From: Bacteroidales bacterium
GTDB lineage: Bacteria > Bacteroidota > Bacteroidia > Bacteroidales > P3
Direction of reading: 5' to 3'
Length of the DNA: 64,000 bases
Assembly (NCBI GenBank): GCA_022482545.1
Contig: JAKVOZ010000004.1
Location: 62,001-126,000 of the forward strand
Shown: piece after piece, positions 8,202 to 16,442 of the stretch
How the letters are laid out: each line of letters begins with the position of its first letter
Numbering within the stretch: the first letter of the stretch is position 1
Notes under the pieces: generated by a model
Seen by the model: only the letters and a program-made list of their open reading frames with translations
The model's database searches: none
Told to the model about the DNA's origin: nothing
Program-made: the position numbers and the translations under genes

Positions 8202-9310
8202 TCTATATTTTCTATTACTTTATTTATTTCTTCTTCTGTGATATAAGGATGTATTGGTAAAGAAAGAACACATCCTGATAACATCATACTATTGGGTGTT
8301 TCAACATACATTTTCATTTCTTTGAATGCTGTTTGTTTACTCATTGGCGTTGGATAATAAACCATTGATGGTATGCCATTATCTTTTAACTTAATCTGTA
8401 AAGCGTCTCTTTCTTCTTTACTATTTAAAATTATTGTGTACTGTGCCCATGATGAATAAAAGCCATCTCTGATAATAGGTGTTTTTACTTTACCTTGCAA
8501 TTTCTCAGTATACAACATTGCAGCATTATTCACATCTTTGAGTTCATAATCTTGAAATGCCTTGAATTTAACCTGCAAAATAGCAGCTTGAATAGTGTCT
8601 AATCTTGAATTTAATCCTATTCTCACATTATCATACTTAAAACTTCCTTTGCCATGTACTCTATAGGAATCTATAAGACTTGCCCATTGCTCATTATCTG
8701 TAAAAACAGCTCCACCATCTCCATAGCATCCTAATGGTTTTGCTGGAAAAAATGATGTTGTTGCTATATCCCCAAAACTACAAGCTCTTTTATCACCAAT
8801 CATTCCACCAAATCCTTGTGCTCCATCTTCCAAAATAAAAAGATTATATTTATCCGCAATCTTTCTTATCTCATGGAAATTAGCAGGCAATCCAAATAGA
8901 TCAACTGCGATTATAACCTTTGGTTTTAATTTTCCTTCTTTTATAACCGCCTTGATTGCTTCTTCAAGACTTAAAGCATCTATATTAAATGTATCATTAT
9001 CAACATCTACAAAAATAGGTGTTGCCCCCTGTAAAGCTACGACTTCAGCAGATGCAAAAAAAGTGAAATCTGGAACAAATACCGCATCACCAACTCCTAT
9101 ATCCCATACTTTTAATGCAAGCGTCAATGCGTCTGTACCATTAGAACAAGACTTACAATAATTAACACCAACATATTTTGCCAAAGAAGACTCTAAATCT
9201 TTTACAGATTGCCCCATTATATAATGTGATGATTTAGCTGTTTCTATCATAGCTCTGTCTATCTCTGGCTTTAAGACCTCATATTGTTTTTTTAAATCTC
9301 TAAATTCCAT
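8198..9310 (-). CDS. WbpE-like nucleotide-sugar aminotransferase (DegT family)
   Basis: A 370-residue PLP aminotransferase. MEFRDLKKQY and YIMGQSVKDLESSLAKYVG match the WbpE/WlbC branch, which aminates the 3-keto position of UDP-GlcNAc-uronate. EDGAQGFGG holds the PLP-contacting aspartate, and FFPAKPLGCYGDGGA the Schiff-base lysine. The ATG at 9310 was preferred to the TTG at 9316 because the family normally begins MxFxDL. It is 11 bases after the WbpB-like oxidoreductase, so the two make a biochemically sensible pair. Its last 80 bases up to codon 3 from the end are duplicated at 6376-6455. Confidence 0.85.
   Translation of the reverse strand: MEFRDLKKQYEVLKPEIDRAMIETAKSSHYIMGQSVKDLESSLAKYVGVNYCKSCSNGTDALTLALKVWDIGVGDAVFVPDFTFFASAEVVALQGATPIFVDVDNDTFNIDALSLEEAIKAVIKEGKLKPKVIIAVDLFGLPANFHEIRKIADKYNLFILEDGAQGFGGMIGDKRACSFGDIATTSFFPAKPLGCYGDGGAVFTDNEQWASLIDSYRVHGKGSFKYDNVRIGLNSRLDTIQAAILQVKFKAFQDYELKDVNNAAMLYTEKLQGKVKTPIIRDGFYSSWAQYTIILNSKEERDALQIKLKDNGIPSMVYYPTPMSKQTAFKEMKMYVETPNSMMLSGCVLSLPIHPYITEEEINKVIENIE
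8214..8293. repeat. 80-base exact direct repeat, copy 2
   Basis: Lies inside the 3' end of the intact WbpE-like gene and is identical to 6376-6455. The two copies bracket the GNAT-like and deacetylase-like genes. Confidence 0.95.
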
Positions 9311-9321
9311 ACTCAATCATT

Positions 9322-10284
9322 CTATTTAAATGGATGTTTTTCTAATGGAAGTTTACAGAATGGATGATAATCTCCTTTTAATCCTATCGGTTTACTATTT
9401 CTTATTGTTGAAACTATTTCTATACATTGACGAGCATCCTCCAAACCAAAACCTTTTCCTGCAAGAATGTTTTTATAACTTTCTGTATGTAGTTCTGTAA
9501 AACCTTGCGAAAATTCTATTTCTTTCCCTTCCATCTCTATTTTTCTATATGTTCTTTTTCCAGCTTCTATTGCTTCTTTAGGAAGAGTATCAGCATTAAT
9601 ACTTAAGAAATATCTAACTCTTGCTCTTTTGAAACGCAAAAAACCAGCGGCTCTGTCATGAGTATAAACATGTACTATATTTTCTTCAACAGGACCAAAT
9701 ATCCAAGAAAGCATATCATAAAAGTGAACACCTATATTTGTTGCCACACCTCCACTTTTATTTACATCTCCTTTCCATGATGTATAATACCAAAGTCCAC
9801 GAGATGTTATATACGTTAATGTAACATCATATATCTTGTCTTTTGGACCTTCATCTATCTGCCTCTTCCAATCTAATATAGCTTTGTGTAAACGAAGTTG
9901 AAGAATATTATAAACCTTGTGTCCTGTTTCTTTTTCTATTCGTTCAAGTGCATCTATATTCCAAGGATTAAGAACCAAAGGTTTTTCACATATCACATCT
10001 GCTCCAACTCTTAATCCAAAACGTATATGTGCATCATGAAGATAGTTTGGTGTACATACAGAAACAAAATCAAGTTTATTCTCTGTATGTTTTATTTTTT
10101 CTACAAACCTATCAAAACGCTCGTATTCTGTATAAAAAGAACATTGCGGAAAATAACTATCCATTATTCCTACAGAATCTGATTTATCTAATGCAACAAT
10201 AAGATTATTTCCTGTATCTTTTATTGCTTTCAAATGACGAGGAGCTATATATCCCCCTACTCCTATTATTCCAAAATTTTTCAT
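9322..10284 (-). CDS. WbpB/WlbA-like UDP-sugar 3-dehydrogenase (Gfo/Idh/MocA)
   Basis: A 320-residue NAD-dependent oxidoreductase. The N-terminus IIGVGGYIAPRHLKAI is highly characteristic of WbpB/WlbA, which oxidises the C3 hydroxyl of UDP-GlcNAc-uronic acid. VICEKPLVLNPWN carries the conserved EKP motif, and the C-terminal half contains the substrate-binding GGVATNIGVHFYDML. It lies directly upstream of the WbpE-like aminotransferase, the next enzyme in the pathway. The uronic acid substrate could come from the nucleotide-sugar dehydrogenase at 27963-29237. No WbpD or WbpI homologue is visible here. Confidence 0.85.
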   Translation of the reverse strand: MKNFGIIGVGGYIAPRHLKAIKDTGNNLIVALDKSDSVGIMDSYFPQCSFYTEYERFDRFVEKIKHTENKLDFVSVCTPNYLHDAHIRFGLRVGADVICEKPLVLNPWNIDALERIEKETGHKVYNILQLRLHKAILDWKRQIDEGPKDKIYDVTLTYITSRGLWYYTSWKGDVNKSGGVATNIGVHFYDMLSWIFGPVEENIVHVYTHDRAAGFLRFKRARVRYFLSINADTLPKEAIEAGKRTYRKIEMEGKEIEFSQGFTELHTESYKNILAGKGFGLEDARQCIEIVSTIRNSKPIGLKGDYHPFCKLPLEKHPFK

Positions 10285-10294
10285 ATTTACAATT

Positions 10295-11413
10295 TTATGA
10301 TTTGATAATCTTTATCATTTTATTTGCTATATTATGCCATGAATAATTTAATATTTCTTCACCAATAAACTCATATTTATCATATTCTTTAATCATCTGA
10401 CTTATTTTTTTAGATACATCTTTAATTGAATATGAATTTACTTTTTCTCCTATTCTTTTATTATTAAATGTTCCATCTATACCTTGTCCTTTTGTATATA
10501 TTATTGGAAGCCCTTGACTCATAGCTTCTAAATAAACCAATCCAAATGTTTCACTATGAGAAATCATTGCAAATATATCATTTTCTCTAATTATTTGTAA
10601 TAATTTCTGCTTATCATACTCTTTTCCATAATAAAATATACTATCTTTATGCTCATTTACAAAATCAATTACTTGTTCATTATTATTTCCACCACCACCT
10701 ACTAAAGTTAATTTCAGATAAGAATATCTTTTTTTAACATTTAGAAAAGCTCTCATTAGTAACATTACATTTTTATTTGAATCAAAAGACCCTATATAAA
10801 GTATATTAGATGCTTTTTCTCTTTTTGTATTGTTTCTATTCTTTATAAAAATATCATCTATACCATTTGATATGATATTGCATTTAGAATAATTACTAAA
10901 GTTAAATAATTTGATAGGTAAGGCTTTAAAAAAAGACTGTTTTATATTTTCTGTAATAAATATAATGGATTTTGCATTATTAAGGATTTTTATTCCTAAT
11001 GGCCATAAATGAAACATATATTTAAGATAGAGATTTAAATCAGTTCCTCTAACTGCAACAACATATGGAATATTATACTTCTTATATATCTTATAAGCAA
11101 TAGCTCCTGTAGAGAATAAAGAATAGGCATATATTACATCAAATTTATTTCGTATAATAAATTCTTTTACTGTTTTATATTTAGTATTTATTTTATATAT
11201 AAAATCATATTTGTATCTTAAAACAGATATTTTTAAAAATGCATTATGAACTTTATATTTAGCATCATTAAAATAATAATCCTCAATATTAGCATTTTTT
11301 ATTGCTACAAAACTAAATAATGTAATATCTTCTCCTATTTCATTTAATGCATTACAAATATCATGGCTTATGTTAGGTTTTTTATAATCGTCTGTAAAAT
11401 ATAATATATTCAT
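10295..11413 (-). CDS. Glycosyltransferase family 4
   Basis: A 372-residue GT-B glycosyltransferase. The N-terminal half has FDVIYAYSLFSTGAIAYKIY and VVAVRGTDLNLYLKYM, the usual acceptor-side blocks. The C-terminal half has ILYIGSFDSNKNVMLLMRAF, LTLVGGG and SHSETFGLVYLEAMSQGLP, where the glutamates bind the nucleotide-sugar donor. It presumably adds a sugar to the growing lipid-linked repeat unit. The coding region is very AT-rich even for this locus. A hairpin lies a few bases before its start codon, between it and the HU gene upstream. Confidence 0.85.
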   Translation of the reverse strand: MNILYFTDDYKKPNISHDICNALNEIGEDITLFSFVAIKNANIEDYYFNDAKYKVHNAFLKISVLRYKYDFIYKINTKYKTVKEFIIRNKFDVIYAYSLFSTGAIAYKIYKKYNIPYVVAVRGTDLNLYLKYMFHLWPLGIKILNNAKSIIFITENIKQSFFKALPIKLFNFSNYSKCNIISNGIDDIFIKNRNNTKREKASNILYIGSFDSNKNVMLLMRAFLNVKKRYSYLKLTLVGGGGNNNEQVIDFVNEHKDSIFYYGKEYDKQKLLQIIRENDIFAMISHSETFGLVYLEAMSQGLPIIYTKGQGIDGTFNNKRIGEKVNSYSIKDVSKKISQMIKEYDKYEFIGEEILNYSWHNIANKMIKIIKS

Positions 11414-11422
11414 TTTTCATCT

Positions 11423-11453
11423 AAGGAGAAGTCCTTTTCTTGAGCTTCTCCTT
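11423..11453 (-). terminator. Hairpin between the HU gene and the GT4 gene
   Basis: AAGGAGAAG (11423-11431) pairs with CTTCTCCTT (11445-11453) around a 13-base loop. On the minus strand it follows the HU gene and sits 9 bases before the GT4 start codon. There is no clear U-run after it, so it may be an attenuator or processing site rather than a full terminator. Confidence 0.4.
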
Positions 11454-11486
11454 GCTCTAATAATTTTCTTTACTTGTCAAGCCATG

Positions 11487-11864
11487 TTATTCTTTCCAAA
11501 CAATCTTGCTTGACTTCATCTTCTGCTTCAAATCCACTGACGGAGTGAAACGAGTGTACATTCTCTGAATGGTTTCAACTGTTACCTTTTCTTCTGTATC
11601 CACAGCTTTAACCTTTGCCGTTGGCGTGAAGATTCCAAGATCTCCAAAACGAACAGAATGACCTGCCTGCATCATCCAAGCTGCCGTTGTCTGCATCTGC
11701 TCCAACACAGCAAGAATGTCGCCTTTGCTAATAGTGCTTGTTTCTGCAATCATGTCAGCCATCTTGTTAAAGTCAATAGTCTCACCTCTAACAATTTGAG
11801 CCATGTACTTAACTCCTGGTGTATGCCCAACAGTTACATTTCTTTTAACTTTTTTGAACTCCAT
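11487..11864 (-). CDS. HU-family DNA-binding protein (HU-HIG type)
   Basis: A 125-residue HU-like protein of the Bacteroidota HU-HIG group. It has the N-terminal extension KVKRNVTVGHTPGVKYMAQ, a helical region with IAETSTISKGDILAVLEQM (residues about 38-56), the strand SVRFGDLGIFTPT and a C-terminal FTPSVDLKQKMK in place of a classical DNA-wrapping arm. It probably binds DNA as a dimer and shapes the nucleoid or local promoters. It is paralogous to the next gene upstream, 53 bases away, and likely co-transcribed with it inside the polysaccharide operon. A regulatory role for the locus is inference only. Confidence 0.85.
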   Translation of the reverse strand: MEFKKVKRNVTVGHTPGVKYMAQIVRGETIDFNKMADMIAETSTISKGDILAVLEQMQTTAAWMMQAGHSVRFGDLGIFTPTAKVKAVDTEEKVTVETIQRMYTRFTPSVDLKQKMKSSKIVWKE

Positions 11865-11917
11865 AATGTTGAATTTTTTTAATGAATGAATTTATTTATT
11901 ATCAAAGTGTCAAGTGA

Positions 11918-12352
11918 TTACTTTTCACTTTTCACTTTTAATTTTTCACTTTTCACTGTATGCACCTGGTTGTCATCAAGCACAAACTCCACTTCTTTAA
12001 ATTTCTTTTTCAAATATTTAGATGGTTTAAAGATACATCTAAATTTAGTGATTGTATCTTTTGTAACCTCTTGTGAGTTGTCGCAAGCCTTAGCAGTCAT
12101 AGATGGGTAAAACGTGCCAAGCAAGCCCAGAGTAACCGGATTACCCTCTTCCATCATCCAGCACATAACCGTCTCCAATTCAGAGAGAACAGCCAAAATA
12201 TCGCCTTTACTGACAGTGCTTTTTTCAGCAATCATCTCAGAGATTCTCTCAAAGTCAATCTTCTCCCCCACCTGCATTCTTGCTACATACTTCTCCTGTG
12301 GTACACCATTAATAGGAACTTCTCTTTTTTGCTTAAAACATTTTATTGACAT
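11918..12352 (-). CDS. HU-family DNA-binding protein, second paralogue
   Basis: A 144-residue HU-HIG protein clearly related to the downstream neighbour: IAEKSTVSKGDILAVLSELE parallels the matching helix there, and PVTLGLLGTFYPSM parallels its strand. The last residues, VKSEKLKVKSEK, are encoded by a heptanucleotide repeat (GTGAAAA units, 11922-11957), so the natural C-terminus may have been extended by repeat growth. Upstream lies a three-unit repeat array with a 22-base period (12443-12500). The gene sits between the polymerase gene and a glycosyltransferase gene, on the same strand. Confidence 0.85.
   Translation of the reverse strand: MSIKCFKQKREVPINGVPQEKYVARMQVGEKIDFERISEMIAEKSTVSKGDILAVLSELETVMCWMMEEGNPVTLGLLGTFYPSMTAKACDNSQEVTKDTITKFRCIFKPSKYLKKKFKEVEFVLDDNQVHTVKSEKLKVKSEK
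11922..11957. repeat. Heptanucleotide repeat tract in an HU gene 3' end
   Basis: On the plus strand the tract is CACTTTT-type units repeated about five times with one interruption. It encodes the lysine- and glutamate-rich tail of the HU protein. A shorter copy of the same repeat forms the rmlA stop region at 31434-31450. Unit gain or loss would shift the reading frame of the tail. Confidence 0.7.
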
Positions 12353-12442
12353 AAAAACATTGCATTAAAAATAATTCTTTCTATTGACTAATTTGATTTA
12401 TTCTATTAAGTAAATTATTTTACTCTATTGGATAAATATCAA

Positions 12443-12500
12443 AAAACGCCCTTTTTCATATAGAAAAACGCCCTTTTTCATATCAGAAAACGCCCTTTTT
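12443..12500. repeat. Three-unit array, AAAACGCCCTTTTT, 22-base period
   Basis: AAAACGCCCTTTTT starts at 12443, 12465 and 12487, exactly 22 bases apart. The array lies about 90-150 bases upstream of the second HU gene (minus strand) in a 249-base gene-free gap. Spacing near two helical turns places all units on one DNA face, as expected for cooperative protein binding. The rest of the gap shows no other recognisable feature. Confidence 0.85.
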
Positions 12501-12601
12501 TGACATTCATTCAACTATCTAAATTTATTTACTTAGGCATCTAAATATTTTCTCTTAGTACTTGCTGGTGAAAATTGAAGAAAAATATAAGTTATCCGCA
12601 A

Positions 12602-13846
12602 TTACTTTTCTCTAAAAGTATTTCTTTGTAATGAATAATTATAGTTATTCAACGGCATAAATAACAAAACGATAAGTATAGATAATAATGGATTTTCATA
12701 TATTGCTCCTGATACCATAACACTCATTATTTGCTGCATTAATAATAAACTAATCCAAACATAAGGACTTCTCAAATTAACTAACTTTATTATTCTCACA
12801 ATAGATTTGTATAATATATATATTATCATTACTCCTCCTATTATTCCTAATTGCATTATTGAATCTAAAATAACGTTATGAGAATATATCATCCAACCAT
12901 AAGCCAATCCATAAACTGCAAAATTTTTACCAATTATAGGGCTTTCTAAAAATGAATTAATAGCATATAAATATAACGGATTTCTATCTTCTGTTTGTCC
13001 AACAGATGCTTTGTAAGTAAAACGATCATATAATACTGGAGAAATATAATTTATTCCTTGCATTATATAATCAATACATAAATAACCTACGATAGATAAT
13101 ACACATAATAATAAAATGTTTCTTACTTTATGTTTAGAAAAACCCAAAATTAGAACAGCAATAATTGCTATTGCTGCTAATATAGGTCCACGACTTCCTG
13201 CTCTTAACCATATAAATATTGACAATATAGATATTCCTATTACTATTATTTTTGAAATTTTTGGTAGATTTTTTTTCACTAAAATATATATAGACAAAAT
13301 AATTGCCGTTAATCCCATATGTCCTGTATTGATAGTAATCAAAGCAATATTAGCGTCTAATCTACTCTCTGTATCTTCTTGAAAAGACTGATTAGAAAAA
13401 AAAGTAAAACAAATAGCCACAGATAATAAAATATATGTCCATTTCAACAACATATCAAAATCAATATTTCTATAACTCTTCATTATTGAATACATAGGAA
13501 TTATAGTCATCGCAACCATATATAGCCATGTTTGATTCACTTGATCTCTGAATATAAAAATATCAGTTCTATAATACATATCATAAGCAAAACGAACTAA
13601 CAATAATAGCCAAAATATAGATAACACTTTCAGAATAGGTTTTAGAGTAAATTTAGATCGTACATTCAAAAAGATAGTTATCAAACAAACAAGTAAAGCA
13701 AATGCTCTATATGGAACTGTTAATAATCTTGAATCTTCTGCCTCAGGAATTACGAAAGAAAATACAGATGTAGTAAATTGATACCCTACTAAACAAAGTA
13801 CCAAATTTAGAGTAGAAAAGAAAGTATTTATTTTTGATTGGTTCAT
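12602..13846 (-). CDS. O-antigen polymerase/ligase-like membrane protein (Wzy)
   Basis: A 414-residue polytopic membrane protein with about ten to twelve hydrophobic segments. A large extracytoplasmic loop lies before the last segments, around NYISPVLYDRFTYKAS and EDRNPLYLY. The short motif LRAGSRGPILA resembles the conserved region of Wzy_C/O-antigen ligase proteins. It is the best candidate for joining lipid-linked repeat units in the periplasm, working with the flippase at 26503-27954. It overlaps the downstream-read GT2 gene end: its ATG shares 4 bases with the GT2 stop codon. Polymerases diverge strongly, so assignment rests on topology, motif and context. Confidence 0.75.
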   Translation of the reverse strand: MNQSKINTFFSTLNLVLCLVGYQFTTSVFSFVIPEAEDSRLLTVPYRAFALLVCLITIFLNVRSKFTLKPILKVLSIFWLLLLVRFAYDMYYRTDIFIFRDQVNQTWLYMVAMTIIPMYSIMKSYRNIDFDMLLKWTYILLSVAICFTFFSNQSFQEDTESRLDANIALITINTGHMGLTAIILSIYILVKKNLPKISKIIVIGISILSIFIWLRAGSRGPILAAIAIIAVLILGFSKHKVRNILLLCVLSIVGYLCIDYIMQGINYISPVLYDRFTYKASVGQTEDRNPLYLYAINSFLESPIIGKNFAVYGLAYGWMIYSHNVILDSIMQLGIIGGVMIIYILYKSIVRIIKLVNLRSPYVWISLLLMQQIMSVMVSGAIYENPLLSILIVLLFMPLNNYNYSLQRNTFREK

Positions 13847-14868
13847 TTACAAATTCTCCATATAAAATTCTCTACAATTTTATATACTATTCCCATTTTT
13901 ACAATAAAATTGTTTATCAAAGATTTTGTATGATATAAAAGATTAAATAATTCTTTATGTTTAGATATTAAATTAGCGTTAAAAACAAATGAATCATATA
14001 ATTTGTTTATGTGAAATATATCGTATAAAGCATCAAATGGTTCTCCCTTTATTAATAATCTAATGTATGCACTATTGTATTTTATTTTCAGTTTATTTGG
14101 TATTGTATACTCATATTTATTGCAATAAAAAACTCTCATTTCATACATTGAGAGATTAAATCTCATTCTATCTGAAGATCTTGTAGCAGACCCTTGATGT
14201 TTTACATAAACACCAAATACTTGATCTATGTATTTTATCTTAGCTCGTTGAGAAATATTTAACCATAAAGGTGTATCTCCCATCATAAATTTTTTATTAT
14301 CAGGTTCTATTTTATCATATATATCTTTTCTAAATAAAACAGTTAATGTTGATATAGAGTATGGTCCGAACATTATTCTATAAAACATTTTTTCTTTATC
14401 ATCTGTTTCAAATGAGTTATACTTTGAGCATATTAAACCCTTTCTCCCTTTAAATATTTTCTTTTCATATACATAATATAGAACATCACCATGAACCATC
14501 CCATATTCTGGATTAGCCTCCAAGAAATCCACTTGTTTTTGAAGTTTCAAAGGATCTATCCAATAATCATCTCCTTCACACATAGCAATATACTTACCAG
14601 TACAAGCAGCAGCCATTATTTTGTTTAAACTGCCATCCTTTTTTGAGTACTGATTTTCGGTCTCATATATAGGCTTAATAATATCCGGGTATTTCTCTGC
14701 ATATTCTCGAACAATATCTGCTGTTTTATCAGTAGAGGCATCATCATGAACTATTGCTTCAAACTTAAAATTTGTTTTTTGCATCACAAACCCTTCCAAA
14801 CACTGACGAATGTATGGTTCGTGATTGTATGTTATGCACTGTATCGTTACTAACGGTTGTTCTTCCAT
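13843..14868 (-). CDS. Glycosyltransferase family 2
   Basis: A 341-residue GT-A glycosyltransferase. The N-terminus PLVTIQCITYNHEPYIRQ is the nucleotide-binding start, VHDDASTDKTADIVREYA the next block, and CEGDDYWIDPLKLQKQVDF carries the DxD-like metal site. These features match the GT2 branch common in Bacteroidota capsule loci. The C-terminal half is long and AT-rich with no recognised domain. A 48-codon fragment closely similar to its first codons lies beyond the ATPase gene at 16270-16416, so a related GT2 once stood there. Confidence 0.9.
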   Translation of the reverse strand: MEEQPLVTIQCITYNHEPYIRQCLEGFVMQKTNFKFEAIVHDDASTDKTADIVREYAEKYPDIIKPIYETENQYSKKDGSLNKIMAAACTGKYIAMCEGDDYWIDPLKLQKQVDFLEANPEYGMVHGDVLYYVYEKKIFKGRKGLICSKYNSFETDDKEKMFYRIMFGPYSISTLTVLFRKDIYDKIEPDNKKFMMGDTPLWLNISQRAKIKYIDQVFGVYVKHQGSATRSSDRMRFNLSMYEMRVFYCNKYEYTIPNKLKIKYNSAYIRLLIKGEPFDALYDIFHINKLYDSFVFNANLISKHKELFNLLYHTKSLINNFIVKMGIVYKIVENFIWRICK

Positions 14869-14934
14869 TATTTTATTTATTTATTAATATAAACTATTGC
14901 GAACAAAACTTGATGTTGCTTTTGAGTTTTGAAG

Positions 14935-16197
14935 TTATTGGACTTTAAAATCTAATAACCACTTAGATATTGATACAATCTTTATGTCATCTCTTTCAAT
15001 AACAACATCTGTACTATCATTTACTATAAAAAGCCCCTGTGGTATAGTAAACTTATCCATTGCCTCTTTCAACCCTCCAAATTCTCTTTCAAAATTTTCT
15101 TTATTTAGACTATAAACAACTTGTATTGCCTCAACTATCTGCAAGCCTTCTTTTATCAAGAAATCACATTCATTCTTTTCTGAGAAATAATAGACCTCTT
15201 TCTTCCGACGCAAGAGCTCTATAAAAACAATATTTTCTAACATCCTGCCTTTGTTAGCAGAAAATCCAAACCCCAATTTATTTACTAAACTATTATCTAT
15301 CGCATAAACTTTCTTGGAATTCATCATCTGCTTTTTTACAGAATAATCAAACTTAGAAAGATAGTAAAACAAATAGCTCTTCTCATAATACTGCAAATAA
15401 TTTTTTATTGAGCTATCACTTTTTATCCCACTTATTGTTTTTAGTGTTGAATACGAAAATAGCTTACTTACATTTGAAAGAAGATACAAAGCTATTTGTT
15501 TAATCTCATTAACCTGTGTTAATTTGTAACGAGCAATTATATCTCGATAAATAACATCTTGGAACCAACCATTCATTAAATCCAAGTCATTTTCTTTTAT
15601 GACTAATGGGAATCCACCATATTCAAAATAGGCATTAAAATCATTTTTTAATAAGGCTTTTTGTTTAGTTGTCAGTACATTTATGTTATAGTTGTGTTTT
15701 ATGTAGCGTAAATACTCGTTGAACGAAAAAGGATATAACTCTATAACCTTGTTTCTTCCTGTCAAAGAGGTTGATATTTCAGAACTTAAGAGCTTTGCAT
15801 TAGATCCTGTAACAAATAGCTTACGTCCTTTTTCATACATCCTATTGACAAATTTTTCCCAATTATTTACAGTTTGTATTTCATCAAAGAAAAATACTGG
15901 TTCCTTTTTGTATAATTCCAAATGCAGTGAATACATCTCATCTAATATTGAGACATCGGCTATAATTCTTTCATCATCAAGATTAAGATAACAATAATCT
16001 TCTACTCCTAAATGTAATTTATTTTTTATGATAGCCAATAACGATGATTTGCCACAACGACGTACACCAGATATGATTACAACTTGCTGTGTCGATAAAT
16101 ATTTTTCCAATAGGATATCTCTATCTATCAAGTTGTTTTTCTTTTCAAAAGATTCTTTTTGATCTAATACTATTTCTAATAAGATGTCTCTATTCAT
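14935..16197 (-). CDS. AAA ATPase with DUF4143 domain
   Basis: A 420-residue P-loop ATPase of the AAA_14/DUF4143 type. The Walker A motif is ISGVRRCGKSS, Walker B is PVFFFDEIQ, and GSNAKLLSSE is the sensor region. The C-terminal half carries the DUF4143 signature DNSLVNKLGFGF followed by a nuclease-like block ENIVFIELLRRKKEVYYFSEK with ECDFLI. The role of this family is poorly defined; it is scattered and often mobile. I chose the ATG at 16197; an in-frame TTG at 16257 would add 20 residues across a hairpin-rich stretch. It stands out as the only non-polysaccharide gene in this part and sits beside a broken GT2 fragment, which suggests insertion. Confidence 0.85.
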   Translation of the reverse strand: MNRDILLEIVLDQKESFEKKNNLIDRDILLEKYLSTQQVVIISGVRRCGKSSLLAIIKNKLHLGVEDYCYLNLDDERIIADVSILDEMYSLHLELYKKEPVFFFDEIQTVNNWEKFVNRMYEKGRKLFVTGSNAKLLSSEISTSLTGRNKVIELYPFSFNEYLRYIKHNYNINVLTTKQKALLKNDFNAYFEYGGFPLVIKENDLDLMNGWFQDVIYRDIIARYKLTQVNEIKQIALYLLSNVSKLFSYSTLKTISGIKSDSSIKNYLQYYEKSYLFYYLSKFDYSVKKQMMNSKKVYAIDNSLVNKLGFGFSANKGRMLENIVFIELLRRKKEVYYFSEKNECDFLIKEGLQIVEAIQVVYSLNKENFEREFGGLKEAMDKFTIPQGLFIVNDSTDVVIERDDIKIVSISKWLLDFKVQ

Positions 16198-16202
16198 ACT
16201 CA

Positions 16203-16260
16203 ATTGCTCTTTCTTAACGAGTAATTTCCCAAGAAATTGCTCTTTTACAACGAGCAATTT
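16203..16260 (-). promoter_or_regulatory. Imperfect repeat and hairpin before the ATPase gene
   Basis: Two related units read on the minus strand, each with the form AAATTxCTCGTT followed by GAGCAATT. The first can pair AAATTGCTC with GAGCAATTT around a short loop. They lie within 60 bases of the chosen start codon and could govern translation or mark an insertion junction. Function is unproven. Confidence 0.4.
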
Positions 16261-16269
16261 TCTAAATTA

Positions 16270-16416
16270 TTACTTTGTTGTGGATTTTGATTTTACCCAC
16301 TCACCAAACACCTTTGTTTTCTGCATCACAAAACCATCTAAACACTGACGTATATATGGTTCGTGATTGTAGGCTATACACCTAATAGTTACTAATGGTT
16401 GTTCTTCTTGTTCTAT
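16270..16416 (-). pseudogene. 5' remnant of a GT2 glycosyltransferase gene
   Basis: Forty-eight codons then TAATAA. The frame reads EEQPLVTIRCIAYNHEPY and IRQCLDGFVMQKT, nearly the same as the N-terminus of the GT2 gene at 13843-14868, and then changes to unrelated sequence ending KSKSTTK. The position of the natural start is ATA instead of ATG. This is a degraded head of a GT2 gene whose body is gone, lying directly upstream of the ATPase gene. Confidence 0.85.
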
Positions 16417-16442
16417 TTTTTTATACTTTTACTCAATTGAAA

